Below, one piece after another: positions 23,152 through 35,150 of a stretch of 64,000 nucleotides of DNA. The stretch covers positions 66,060,501 to 66,124,500 of the forward strand of contig NC_080590.1 in the NCBI RefSeq assembly GCF_029962835.1, given 5' to 3'. Numbering within the stretch: the stretch's first letter is position 1; each line of letters begins with the position of its first letter. Source of the stretch: Magnolia sinica (taxonomy: Eukaryota; Streptophyta; Magnoliopsida; Magnoliales; Magnoliaceae). Under the pieces are notes generated by a model, which was not told the DNA's origin, made no database searches, and was given only the letters and a program-made list of their open reading frames with translations. A program made the translations under genes and the position numbers.

Positions 23152-26100
23152 TGTCACACTCCAAACTCGAAAACCGGGCTCACAAAATTCCTGATCGCCG
23201 AATCCGGCGCCGACAGCCTCCGTAGTACCCCATTCTCAGCTCCCGGCGCACCCATTTACCAAGTTCTAATCTTGGGATCCTACAAGAAGGATTTTCAACA
23301 TCAATTTGATTCGTAATAAGCATAACCATAAGCATAACCCACAAACAACAACCAACAACGTCACCACAAATGCACTATGATAAAAAAACTTAGAGTACAA
23401 TGTGCATAAAGAGAAATACAATAAAAGAATCAGAAGCTCCAAAAGTCTGCTACAAGCTCCAATCACAATGCTGCTACGGCGTCTTAGCGTCACCAGCATG
23501 CATCAATCGTGCATAAGCTTATAGAAAGCTTAGAGGGTGGTGTAAGTGTGTGCGTAATATGAGCGTGCTTAGAATACAATATCAAAGTAATATGAAATCA
23601 TGATGATGAGTATATAAATGCAATCAGCCCTACTAAGGCTATACGGTGCCCATGCGATGCGAGATGCAAGGCAATCATACCAATCTTCATCTGAACTCAC
23701 ATATCAATGCAGCTCATCACTAGAGTATCAAGTATCAGTACAGTTCTCACTCTGGATAATCACCGGGATTTAGTACACTCCAAATGACACTACCCCTTTT
23801 CCATGTGCGCAGTCCAAGTAAGCGTAAGAAACCTCACTATCCACCTAGCCAATAGCCTATCAATACCTATTCGGCACATCAATAGCGGACCCATTTACGA
23901 GCTAGTCATACTCAGCCTAGCAATGCCCCCTACCCTTAGGCGGGCAAGGCCACACCCCCATCCAACTGACCATGACACAGTGAGAGATGCGGCCTCCTGG
24001 TATTCGGCCCTCATGTGCTCATGTATCAACTCGGTCTCAATGTTAAATTCATCCTCTGGTACCATCGGATTTAGGAATTTTCACCCAGGGACATCTATGG
24101 TGCCACAATGCTACTAACAGTATTTTCAGTGTCCGATCTTTCCATCCATGATATGCCTGTGGAGCCACAGCCTTGATATCGCTAAGGTGTACAGTAATCA
24201 TGTCATACAAATGTGAAGTGCATGAAGTACACTATCAGTCATGCAGCAATCTTGCACGTACCGTATGCTTATGTGGGGCAACTCCGCCTATCAGGGAGCC
24301 CATAAACAATCTGCCCGAAGGCATATGCTATGATCGTCACTCCTCATATCAAGCATACATATGATGCGTATGAGCATGAATCATGGAGCTATACTAAGCA
24401 TGTTATATGGTGATGGACTCTAATCAAAACGAAGATGGGCCTAGATGGCCTACTCACAACTAGTATGGGACTAATAATGGGCCATAAGTGGAGTTACAAT
24501 GTAGACATTTAACCATCATTGCTCTTACAATGTGGACGTGAAACCATCATTGCTCCTAAGGTATGGCCGTCATAAATATCACTGCATACACCATGATGGA
24601 ATCTCACATCACAATGGGCCTCATATACAACACATTCAGCCCTACACAAAGGCCTCACATACGTCTCATCGAGCCTCACTCATGGTCCTCATATACATCA
24701 AGTGGGCCGCATCATATGGGCCGTACTAATGGGCCAACATACATCAAATGGGCCACATCATATGAGCCGCACCAATGAGCCAATCATACATCAAATGAGC
24801 CGCATGATATAGGCCGCACTAATGGGCCAATATACATCATATGGGCTGCATCATATGGGTCGCACCAATGGGCCAATATACATCAAATGGGCCGCATCAT
24901 ATGGGCCGCACCAATGGGCCAATATACATCAAATGGGCTGCATCATATGGGCCGCACCAATGGGCCAATGTACATTAAATGGGCCGCATTATATGGGCCA
25001 CACCAATGGGCTAATATACATCAAATGGGTCGCATCATCTACACTATTCTATTTTTAGAGATCATTTGGGCCACATCATATGGGCCGCACCAATGGGCCA
25101 ATATACATCAAATCGGTCGCATCATCTACACTATTCTTCTATTTTTAGAGATCATTTTAGAGCATTTTCATAAATAAATCATATCGAAAGATCATCTGGA
25201 CCATACCACAAATAACAGTGGAGATAATGATCGAAAGATCATTTGGACCACATCGCAAATAGCAGTGAAGATAGTGATTTTCACTGTTAAAAATTCACAG
25301 GGCCACCATAACGTTTATTTTCCATTCAATCTGTTCATAAGGTCACAAAGACCTGAACCAAGAGGAAAAACAAATATCATATTGATCCAAAACTTATGTG
25401 ACCCAGGAAGGGTTTCAATGGTATACGTTTAATCCCCTACTGCTTTTGTTGTGTGGACCACTTGATAGTTAGATCTGTCTTTTTTTTTCTCAGGCCTTAA
25501 GATGAGCTCACCAAATGGATGGATGGTTTGGATGTAACACATACATCATGGGTGGGGTCCACGTACGTGGCCCACCAGAGATTTGAACCTACTTCATTCT
25601 TTGTCTCAAGCCTTAAGACGATCTCACCAGATGGATCTACAGTTTGGATGTAACACGTACATCACGGTGTGGCACATACATCATGGCTGTGTCCCACCGT
25701 CCAGCCATCTGGAGTGTGTGGATGAAAGTATACATCACAGTGGAGACCCGCAGAATTTGCTAACGTGAGTCCAGCAGGTGGGTCCCATCATTTGGACGGT
25801 TTGGATATAGCACATACATCACGTGGGACCCATAAATCTTGCTGACATCAGTACATCAGCATGGCCACGTCCTTAAATGGATGGTTGGGATGAAACACAT
25901 ACATCATCGGAGGTGGGTCCCCCCCCATCCAAATTGTTGGACGGTGTGGATCAGACCCACATATCACGTTAGGGTCCATAAAACTTGCTGACATCAATTC
26001 ACACTAGCTCTTGTTGTGTGAGGTACGCCATCTAATCCGTTCATTAGGTGGGTCCCATGTACGTGGCCCACCAGATGTGTATATATATATACTTATATAT

Positions 26101-27062
26101 AATCTATTTATTTATTTATTTATTTTACATAGTTGTTGTCCAGCGACCGGGTGGGATTCCCACCATCCCAACAATGGACAGTGTGGATCATCTCATTCAA
26201 TACGATGGGCCACACCATCAGATGGACGGAGTAGATATAACACATATATTGGTGGGGCCCACTCCATCATAAAGGAGAGAGAGAGAGACATGAAGGGGAG
26301 GGACCCTGCCACTATTGGGCCCTCCCTTATACAATGCATACATCAATTGGGTCCCACAACAAGTGGACCCTTAAAACAAAATCAACGGTGGATCACCCAC
26401 CTATCGACCTTCTTCTTTAGCTCCTTGAACTCCTAGGCTCCTTGGTTTCGATCTTGATGGAGGATAATGAAGTTTTGATGGTGGGGATGAGAGATTGGGT
26501 GGTGGAGAAGTGGGCCACACTTAGGTTGCTTGGGAAGCTTGAACACTGGGTGCTCTCTTGGAAGTTGCTTGGAATGAGAGAGAAGTGAGAGAGAGGAGCG
26601 ATGTAAGGAGAGAGGGATAGGTGTGTAAGAAGAGGGATGGGCTTGGTTGAATTTTAGGTGAGAGAGGGATGGGTGGAGAGAGAGAGAGTTGACTTTGGGT
26701 CAAGTTGTTGAAGAGAGGGATAGGTTAGGTTGCTTGTACTTGATTGATTTGATTGATTGATTGATTGATGTGATAGGTTGCAGAGATTCTTTCAGAATTC
26801 GCATGCGCGGGATTTTTCCTCAAAATAAACGTGGGCCCACAACTCCTGGCCTGGGTATCGAATCGGTGTGCAATCGTGGCGTTAGAATAGCAGTGACTGC
26901 ACAGTCCCTAGGATACAAGTTTTGAGTCGAGCCAACTTAGATCTACGAGCTGCAAGTTAAGATTGCTCGCAAATGCCGATTACAAGTCGAGGGTTGCCGG
27001 AATTCGACCGGGAGGACCGCGGAAGCCTATAAAATAGTACGGTCTAGGATACGGGTCTTACA
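23152..27062 (-). repeat. 5' LTR of element A, complete
   Basis: Minus-strand start TGTAAGACCCGTATCCTAG at 27062 and end GAGTGTGACA at 23152, about 3.9 kb. It contains the 46-bp minisatellite (24690-25130), many GTGGGTCCCAC palindromes and a GA run. The region 23152-24340 has no partner in the truncated left LTR but resembles the matching ends of B and D. Confidence 0.88.
24690..25130. repeat. 46-bp minisatellite, second copy
   Basis: Same unit as at 16076-16460, with a comparable number of units and a repeated CTACACTATTCT spacer. Small differences in unit number between the LTRs show that the array has changed since insertion. Confidence 0.8.
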
Positions 27063-28190
27063 ATTTACCCTAAGCTCTTTTTCTCATGGAAGTTCATCCT
27101 TCAATCCACCCTCATCATTGATATTAAATAGAGTGGATTGAGGAATAAACTTCCCCATTCAAGGATCATCCAGCTACTACCTTAATGGCAAATCATTGAG
27201 CGAAGATACCTTGAATGCTTAAGTGCTTGGAATCACTGCTTCTCTAAAATAGAAAAACATTTAATAAAGTAGGATTCCAACATAACCTTGACCCAACCCG
27301 TTGCCTTTATTGGAACATCGCCAAGTGTTGCGGATCAAGGGAGCTGAAGAATCTTCATCATCAAGGAGGAGATCTTCATCAATGTGCTTAATGGGGCTCA
27401 CCCACTTATCTATAAGTCATTAGAGTCCAGAGATCTTATTGATCATTCCTTTTGTAGGTTTGGGTCATAGGTGTTTCTCACCCCTTTCAAGTCCTCATAG
27501 GAGGCCTTCGACGGGAGAGTAGGTGTGGGTGTTGTGTGTTGACCCCTGCTCTTATGTAAGGTATAAACTCTAGGTTCCTTGTGTGGATCATTGGCCTGTG
27601 TGGCCTAAAACGGTGGTTCCTTGTGTGGATCCTTTGCTCTTGTGTAGGGCATAAAACTTAGGTGCTTCGTGTTGACCTTTGGTCTTGTGTAGGCATGTTA
27701 GGTACCTTGTGTAGGTCCTAGAGTCAGCCTTGTGTAAGTTATACTGGTTTGAGGTAAACCTGATTTGAAACCTCCATTAGTGAAATCTAGTACACTCAAG
27801 GGTTGAGTGCGTCCGCCGAGAGTTGAGTAGGCATATAGCCAAACCACTATAAAATGACTGTATTTGAGATTGTTATTTGCATATTCTCTTATTGTGTTTA
27901 CTTTGAATGATCACATGATGTACGATTATTTAGAACTGATAAGTATCACATCTCACACACAGTCACTCAGTGCATCCATCATAGACTAAATTTATATACT
28001 GTTTAGATATTGAATAGTCTTGTGATTGGATCCTCTATTTGGCTTAGAAGCCATTAGAGTTAAATTAAAAGATATCTTGATAATTGGTATATTAGATCAA
28101 GATAATGGTAATAGAATTTTAAATTGTCATAAAATTTTATAAAGTCTTATTCAACCCCCCTCTAGGACACTTTGACTTATTCCTACTTCT
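27063..28190 (+). repeat. Copia-type LTR remnant, plus orientation
   Basis: The 3' half resembles the R/U5 part of Tork-like Copia LTRs: GTGAAATCTAGTACACTC, GGCATATAGCCAAACCACTA and near the end TTATTCAACCCCCCTCTAGG (28148 onward). Between 27530 and 27740 the word CTTGTGTAGG recurs in short imperfect repeats. The left boundary is the insertion point of element A. The right boundary is fused to Copia RT in the opposite orientation, so the LTR and that pol do not form one normal element. Confidence 0.5.
27088..27154. repeat. 25-nt inverted repeat (hairpin)
   Basis: Arms 27088-27112 and 27130-27154 around a 17-nt loop. 21 of 25 positions match as reverse complements. Arm words: GGAAGTTCATCCTTCAATCC and GGATTGAGGAATAAACTTCC. 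Confidence 0.7.
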
Positions 28191-28209
28191 AGTAGAGCGG
28201 TCATTACCG

Positions 28210-29343
28210 CAATTTCACAATAGACAAGAGAATCTTGATTGACTCGTGGCGAGCTACAGGAGCAAATATTTCATCAAAGTCAATGCCCTTTATCTGTGAG
28301 TATCCTTGTGCTACCAGTCTTACCTTATTTCTAATCACATTTCCAAATTCATCGGATTTATTTTTGAATATCCATTTTGTTCCAAGGATATTCGTATTAG
28401 GTGGTCTAGGAACTAGTTGTCATACCTCATTTCTTTGAAATTGTTGAAGTTCTTCTTGCATAGCATTTATCCAATATTCATCTTGAAGAGCTTCCACAAT
28501 ATTCTTGGGCTCAACCTTTGAGGTGAAGCATAAATGACTATAAATGCTTTCTATCTAACGTCAAGTTCTCACACCATCATTAGGATCTCCAATGATTTGA
28601 TTTAGAGGGTAGACCTTGATGATGGGTATGTTAGACGACAGTTGAGGTTCATTAGATGTGGAAGTTTTTTTATCTGATTTACTTAGAATGCATGAATCCA
28701 CCTCATCTTCTAATTCATTCAAAGGACTTTCTTCTTCATGGGGTTGGTCATCAACCACCACATTAACTGATTCTTGAATGGTGAGAGTTCTTAGATTGTA
28801 TACTCTGTTTATTAAATGGCAGGCAATATTGACTGCTTTAGCCCAGAAGCTCTTGGCCATATCCTTTCCATTTAGCATTATAGAGCCCATCTCCTGTAGT
28901 ACTTGATTTTTCTTTCAACAACTCCATTTTGCTGTAGAGTTTTTGGGGCTGAGAATTCATACCGAATCCATTTTTCATCACAATATCTTTGGAATTGATA
29001 ATTCTCAAATTTACCACCATGATCACTCCTGATACGGTTTATGCACTCTTTCATTCTGAAGTCGCTTGGCCAAGATTACAAATTCATCAAATGCATCAGA
29101 TTTTTCTTGAAGAAAAGCAACCTAGGTAAACCTGGAGTAATCATCTACTATCACCAAAAAGTATCATTTTCTGCCATGACTCTCAACATTGGTGGGGCCC
29201 CCTAGGTACATGTGTAGCAAATCTAATGGCTTGGATGTTGCTTGGTGGTTGTCTTTTTGTGTCTAACTTTTATCTGTTTGCCTTTTAGACAGTCACCACA
29301 TCTAATTTTTTCTTCTTTCCTAATCTTAGGAAGTCCTCTAACT
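28210..29343 (-). pseudogene. pol: Copia pol: integrase core and start of RT, truncated
   Basis: Read on the minus strand from 29343: the end of the GAG-pre-integrase/zinc region (KIRKEEKIRCG, then a CxxC-type KGKQTKV segment), the integrase core with IRSDHGGKFEN near 29030 and FSAPKTLQQNGVVERK near 28960-28910 (usually TPQQNGVVERK), and MLNGKDMAKSFWAKAVN at 28880-28830. After an acidic linker, RT begins ([31 protein letters not shown]) and ends at about 28210. Stops are frequent. The upstream part of the same pol continues at 41764, beyond a 12.4 kb insertion. Confidence 0.85.
29293..29343. repeat. 51-bp direct repeat, left copy
   Basis: Copia integrase-region sequence from TCACCACATC to CCTCTAACT. 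It is identical to 41764-41814 over 51 bp and flanks Gypsy block F on its left. Confidence 0.95.
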
Positions 29344-30043
29344 CCTTATTTTTCCTTAGAAGTATTTGTGGGTTAATTAGCTAAACTCGATTGCTTGTGA
29401 AATTAGCATCAATCACTTTAAATTTGATCTACAGGACTCAAAACCTATAGAATCGTTAGCGCTATGTTACTCTGAAATCTGGGATTCAACGCTAAATCCA
29501 GTTGCTGGAAATTTTTAGAAGCTTTGGATCGGACTTGGACCGCGCGTCGAAAGTCCAATAGCGATGATCTTAGACAATTATGGTCACCATGTTGGACTTG
29601 ACCATCACCTCAAAAATCAAGTCCAGATGATGTCCTGGGTCGATTTAATTGAGTCCTGAGTGAAGAGTGTGAGAACGGTGAGAAATTAAATATGATTTTA
29701 TGAAATCGAGTCGTGTCGCTTACGCAACGATTTTAAGTAATCTGACCATTGGATTCTGGCCCAATTTCACCCTCGGATCGGGGAAGTGGCCCTGGCATAT
29801 CATGATGCTTGTGGACTTGATCGAGTTTTGGTGACCGCTTGAATTGAGTGTGGTCCGCCATGGTCGATCCAAAATCGATCGGTACGAAAACTCACTTGAC
29901 CTAGATCCATGGTCGTGAGCTTAAGTCCGACCGCACGTGGAGAAAGGACCACCTGAAGTGGTTCGTTGGATCGAGAGAGGCCTCGATTTGGTTATAACCT
30001 AAGTATACCTTGGCCCTGGGGCTATTTTCATCAATGTTAGGCC

Positions 30044-30052
30044 TATATATAG
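30044..30052 (+). promoter_or_regulatory. LTR TATA box of block F
   Basis: TATATATAG in the left LTR, with TATATAAAG in the matching place of the right LTR at 39437-39445, so a TATA-like promoter is kept in both. Confidence 0.65.
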
Positions 30053-30579
30053 ACCTTAAAACCCTCACTCTCCATGCCATACGAATTTCCTAAACCCTAG
30101 CTTAAAGAGAGAGAGGAAAAGAGAGAGAAAGTAAGAGAGAAGTTGGTGAATCATCTTAAGATTCTTTCCTAATTACTCTATATCCTTAAACCATCACTTT
30201 TGAATCGTTATTCCGGCGATTCTAAGTTCCTTCTTGGGTAAGTTAATCTAACCCTAGTCTGTTTTAGAGCTTAGAATAGTTTATGTGTTGTTGTAGCTCA
30301 TTTCTATTCTTGTCTTAGGTTGCTTTCGCCGTAGCGGATGTAATTAGACGAACCCAAATCGTATTAGAGTTGGCGGCAGTGGTTTGGCCACGTGGAGTGT
30401 TTGCGCACTCTATGTCGTTCAACCCAACATGCGCTCGTACTAGTCGAGTTCGTCAAGTAACCCGATTGTCTGATGTATGTTCACCATGTATGGACGCTAT
30501 TGTTTGAATCTAGGGTACCAAACTTACCGATGAAATCCCGTTAACCGTTGTACCTTGATCCGCTAAGACTCATGAGCCG

Positions 30580-30865
30580 GACATGGTGGTATGGGACACC
30601 GTGGTCGAGCTGTCGGCCTACGCTGGGGTGACGAGCCTCCCCGTAGTGACCAGTGAGCAACCAAACTCGTGAGCCGATTATGGTGGTATGGGACACTATA
30701 TTCGTGTTGTCGGCCTACATTGATTGGTGACGAGCCCTTTGTAGTGACCTCGAGCATACCTTGATACTGCATTAGGGCGACGAGCCTTAGAGTAGTAACG
30801 AAGGTATGATAGGCGTGCATTGATTGGTGACGAGCCCTTTGCAGCGACCTAAAACCATATGATCG
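30580..30865. repeat. GACGAGCC subrepeats in left LTR of F
   Basis: Modules such as TGGTGGTATGGGACAC, GTCGGCCTAC and GGTGACGAGCCCTTTG occur two to four times each, forming imperfect units of about 85-100 bp. The same series is in the right LTR at about 40670-40935. Confidence 0.7.
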
Positions 30866-31695
30866 TATGAGATTGCCTAGGACTGACGACCCTAGAATGG
30901 ATCACTGTGTAGAAATTGATATGAGGAAGGTACCTTAGCTTCCCAATCCTGCTGTATGAAAAGGACTAATAACAACTTGTAATCATATTCATGCACCGCA
31001 TTTGCATGTGCGTGGTAGTCGTTGGCACTGCGGGAGGATGTCATGCGTAACGTGAGATGAAGATGCCGAGGGAGTAAGGCGAGGGCATGCATCATTCTCC
31101 ATACATCCTTGCACTAACAAGAGTAATTAGGACATGTTTGATTGTTCTGCTTTATCATTACTGCTTGATTGAATTGATAACATGTTAACCTTTGCTTTAT
31201 TGTTCCACTGAGTTGATCACTCACTCCCACGTTCTGGGATGGTGTTTAAACACCAACCAGACTCTGTCTTAGATGCAGATCTTGACGCGACCCCTGAGGC
31301 AGAGCAGGAGTTCGAGGATGATGAGGCTGCATTTTCTTTTATGCAGTTCTCAGGTGAGTTCATGTGAGTCATGTCCTGATGTGTGGGGAATTCTCGGTTA
31401 TTGTAATAGATGATGTCATTTAATACTTGTACTTTTGATAGTAACACTTGTAAGTATGACCTGGCATGTAAACGTATTTCAGGGACTTACACATGTACAC
31501 ATATGTTTCTATAAGTCTTCAGCTTGCTTTTCTCACTTATCCCTGAATTATGTTTGCATTTTGTCTTAATCTATCCCATGTTTTATGTACCCTTACAGAC
31601 AACATACATCCATCATTAAATACGTTGCATAAGCGATGTTTTGAAACTCGGGAGCTGAGTTACGCTCGACCCCCGAATTTCAGGGCGTTACAAGT

Positions 31696-31706
31696 TGGTA
31701 TCGAGC
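31696..31706 (+). other. PBS of block F
   Basis: TGGTATCGAGC three bases after the LTR end. It differs from initiator-Met type TGGTATCAGAGC by a one-base loss. Confidence 0.75.
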
Positions 31707-32568
31707 ATAATTGATTAAACCGGACTGGGTTATGGTCACACACCGCATGCTGTCGCCACCTTAGTGTAGGAGGGTGCAAGTTTATTGTAGAATTTGTGTA
31801 TGTGTTTCCGTTACTTCTATCGGCGAAAGTTTACTAAAAATGATCGCCGAGATCGAGTCTGTGCACACTCCTGATCACACACAGCAACCCAAACTCTCTT
31901 CTAGACTGTCCATTGATGATTTTAGATGATTTATCTTCCTATCTCAGCCCTTCAATTATCAAGAAATCTGTGTTTGTTTCAGATTTTAACTCTAATGGCC
32001 CGATAGGCGTCGAATCGGACAAAGGAGCCGATCGGGGCATTTTCAGGGGGGCCAGGGGAGGACCCACATCATTTTCCACATAAGGGACCATGAGGATCTC
32101 GCCCAAATGGCAAGCCAACGCTGGACGGTCCAGAGACCGGCGATGTCCTCGTCGGTTCGGCAAGCCCTCGCCGCCCAGCGGGCCGGCTCGAGCCGACCCC
32201 CATGGGGCCTAGTGTGGCCCACTCCTCCATGGTTGCTCGGTTATATCACTTCCTAAACCCTACTTCCTTCACAAAATACCCTCCCAAGCTCTCCTTTTCT
32301 TCAAGTTTCTCTCAAAACTCCACCAAAATCCCTCCCCAATCTCCTTCTTCTTCCATTTTCGTGCACACCCATTCAACCCATCTCAAAAACCCATCCCCAT
32401 TGCTGTTTTCACTCCCTTTTCTTCTCATTTGAGCTCTCAAATCCTTCTTTGGGATCTCAAGTGTGTGGAAGCTTCATCATTCTTCCCATTTCTCCCTTTC
32501 TCTCATTTTCCATGGCCTTGTTTGAGTTTGTCACGGCCATATTTTCCATCTCCACCTTTCTCTCTTTG
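31707..32568 (+). other. Leader of block F
   Basis: About 860 bp between PBS and the accessory ORF, with several short upstream ATGs and pyrimidine-rich stretches (32260-32400). I see no conserved protein in it. Confidence 0.5.
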
Positions 32569-33776
32569 ATGGGGAAGAAGAGAGCACCCGTGGATGAAGC
32601 CGGGCCTAGCCGCCCAACCAGTACACGGAGGTCGAGAGATGCTGCCACGAGCACGACCGTCACCCGTGAATTTCAGACCAAACAGGACCTTGATCCTCAA
32701 GCTCCCATTGGAAGAACCTTATTGGTGGAGCTATCTCATGGAGTCTATGAAGGCTGTAGGGTCTTTTTTGAGGCCCATGTAGATCCGCAGCTATTTGACG
32801 AGTTTCTGTTGTTGGAGCGCTTGGAAGGGGCTGGTTGGTGTCCCTTATTTGAGGGCAAATATCATGCTAATGCAAGCACTGTTCGAGCTTTTTATGCTAT
32901 CATTCGTGATCCTTCGTTGGAGCCTCTACAGTTCAAGATTCCTTATGGTAGCGGTCGGGAGGCCACGGTCAACATTGCTTTGATATCCCGACTCTTGAAT
33001 GTGCCGCTTGGTGAGGTGCATGCCAGTGAGAAGAATTTGAGCAGTACGCGCGAGAGGGATCACCGTACGCAGCTCCTGTGTGGTCGTCTGGTCGAATGGC
33101 AGCCTAATAGAAGCCTTCTAGCTACCAACATGACGGATGACTTCTTCACCACATGTGTACATTCAATATATATCTAAGGTGGAGCAACCGCAGCGAGTGT
33201 ACACGCCTGATGGTGGATTTTCTGTATCAGGTGGGGCAAGGAGTGAAGCTATGTGTGCCAATGTACATCTTGCGCCAGATTATCCTTATCGCTCGTTCGA
33301 ATAGGAGGACCGAATCACTCCCATTTGACCGACTCATTTGTAAGCTTGCACATGAGTTTGGCTATAGGCTTGGGGTAGCAAAGCCGGTACCTGTTCGTTA
33401 CATTAATGAGATGACCCTAAATTAGATGGACATTAGGCCTCGTCGACAAGCCTCAGAAAGTGAGGATGAGACAGAGAGCGATGAGGAAGAGAGTTATGGC
33501 GAGGGTGGAGCTGAGATTGAAGAAGAAGCAGAGCAGGACGAGGAAGAGGTTGAGGCACAGGATACGAGTGAGAGTTCTCCTCCTGTGGCACCAGAGCAGA
33601 GCGCAGATCAGGCTGCCAGGGATGCCCGTATCGCTCGGCTTGAGGAAGGTCAGGCTGTTCTACGCCAGGATATCATGGATCTTCGAGGCCTTGTGAAGCA
33701 TAAGTTTAAGAAGGTGACTCGTACTCTAAAGTCTATCCTTTCTTGTTTGCAGGATCCTGATTCCGACAAGTAGTTG
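32569..33776 (+). pseudogene. Accessory ORF upstream of gag in block F
   Basis: About 400 codons from ATG 32569 (MGKKRAPVDEAGPSRP; an in-frame start at 32449 is possible but its leader looks noncoding). The N-terminus is basic and low in structure. The middle (residues ~40-270) is a folded-looking domain with FFEAHVDPQLFDEFLLLERL, GKYHANASTVRAFYAII and LISRLLNVPLGEVHA, which resembles the 'putative plant transposon protein' domain found near plant Gypsy elements. A frameshift near 33160-33178 moves the reading to frame +3 (LVDFLYQ-type helices; VPMYILRQIILIA), a TAG at 33423 follows, then a strongly acidic stretch (Glu/Asp-rich, 33450-33570) and a predicted coiled coil (ARIARLEEGQAVLRQDIMDL, 33622-33690). 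It has no zinc knuckle or catalytic motif. The function is unknown. Tat/Ogre elements carry an ORF before gag; I do not know it as a usual feature of Tekay. Confidence 0.65.
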
Positions 33777-34052
33777 CAGTTGTAGTCATCCTTTGCTCTA
33801 TTTGTTGTTTCTTTTTGTGTGTAGCGGTTGTTGGCATAGTAGTTGGAAGTTGTTTGTTGTTTGAAGTTTTAGATGTTTTAGTTCACATGCTTTCTCTGTC
33901 GCGATTCATGTAATGCTGCACTTCTTGTATTGCGATAATTTTGTTAAATGAAATGCATGTTGTTTATCGTTGAAGTTGTGCTGTGAATGCTGTGTGGGTG
34001 GATTATGTGGATGTTGAATCTTACAGGTTGCATCCTCTGTTGAATGTAGGGT

Positions 34053-35150
34053 ATGCCTCCTAAGGGTTCGAAGACTTCGGCCCGTCTCTCTTTGGTCGAG
34101 TCGCTTGCCGGGGTTTCTCCCCTAAGCGATAGCCAGACGGATCCACAGTCGGGCCCGTCTCATACTGGTTCTGGGCCGACACCTGTGATTCCACCTATGG
34201 CTCCTCCAGTCACGCCTTCGGTTCCTGAGCCGAACCGTGCATCTGCGTCGATGCCGTTGCATCTTCGTCTACTCCGCCTTCCGATAGGTTTGAGCAGATG
34301 ATGTTGTTGATGCAAGAATGCACGTTGCACATGCACCGCACGCAGCGATTCTGTCTTCCATGGTGGCATCTTTGCTTAGTCGATGGGGGCGACTCCACTC
34401 GCTTCACCTATGCACCCATCCGGGAGCGCTAGTGCGAGCGGCACATTTGAGCGATTCCACGCTTACGACCTCCCACATTTGTGAGTTCTCATGACCCGAG
34501 GAGGCCGAGTTCTGGATTGATCGCATCTCTAAGATTCTGAGACCGCTGCCTGTTCTGAGGCTGAGCAGTCGAGCTTGCCTCCTTCATGTTTGAGAAGGAG
34601 GCCGGTTTATGGTGGGACAGTGTTCTTCTCTGTTGAGAAAGGGTATGAGTGGTCGTGGCGGCGTTTGAGGCACGCTTCCATGAGAAGTATTTTTCGGTTA
34701 CGTTACCGACATGAGAATGAGAGTGAGTTCCTTCGCCTCCGTTAGGGAGGGATGTTGGTGACGGAATATGAGAACCGGTTTACGAGCTAGGTCGCTATGC
34801 TCCTTTGATTCTAAGTGATCATCCGATGAGGATGCGACATTTTTCTAAGGGGTTGAGGCTTGAGATCCGTGAAGATGTGCTGTGCTAGCATATCTTCCTA
34901 TGCGAGTTGGTGAGCATGTCTCTGCGAGCCGAGCAGGACGGGGACAAGTTGTCCCGTATGCGAGCACCTATGGTTCCCTGACCGCGCTGACTTTTCGAGT
35001 ACACCATCTCTCGGCAAGAGGCCGCGGGATCCTCCTCTGAGGCATTCAGCGCCGCCCGCTCAACAGGTGCGAGCTGATCTTCGCTGTTTGTATTGTAGGA
35101 AGATAGGGCATTTGGATCGTACTTGCTTTTCGCGTATACGGGATAGTGGA
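34053..35150 (+). pseudogene. gag: gag of block F, broken
   Basis: Starts MPPKGSKTSARLSL at 34053, like other Tekay gags, followed by a Pro/Ser-rich N-terminus. Capsid motifs are scattered through frames at 34480-34960. A CCHC zinc knuckle is intact at 35085-35126 ([14 protein letters not shown]). Several frameshifts lie between 34300 and 35050. Possible acceptor sites (TTACAG ending 34026, TGTAG ending 34049) stand just before the start codon. Confidence 0.75.

Larger units (their letters stand above)
15720..27062 (-). mobile_element. Tekay/Del-like chromovirus element A
   Basis: Minus-strand Ty3/Gypsy element with a complete 5' LTR (27062-23152), an initiator-Met-type PBS, degraded gag and pol, a PPT and a 3' LTR that has lost its outer ~1.2 kb. 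The LTR copies match over about 2.6 kb (15720-18366 against 24340-27062). The domain order PR-RT-RNase H-integrase and the ILDRKEQVLRTK chromodomain-type tail indicate the Tekay/Del clade. All coding parts carry stops. Confidence 0.88.
29344..31692 (+). repeat. Left LTR of block F, 5' end truncated
   Basis: It begins at CCTTATTTTTCCTTAGAAG, which aligns 41 bp inside the right LTR, and ends GGGCGTTACA. It has a TATA box at 30044-30052 and a good 5' splice-site match (GG|GTAAGTT, GT at 30238-30239) about 190 bp downstream. It carries GACGAGCC subrepeats. Against the right LTR it lacks a 704-bp block after 30313. By eye the two differ at roughly one base in ten to fifteen. Confidence 0.85.

Noticed and set aside
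23152..23520. Independent short gene around 23104-23316
   Set aside because: It is the conserved end of the LTR lineage, also at 42382, 48791 and (reverse) 59600-59847.
32449..32568. Earlier start for the accessory ORF with a hydrophobic leader
   Set aside because: The stretch is Phe/Ser-rich from a pyrimidine-rich leader, while the ATG at 32569 begins a typical basic N-terminus.
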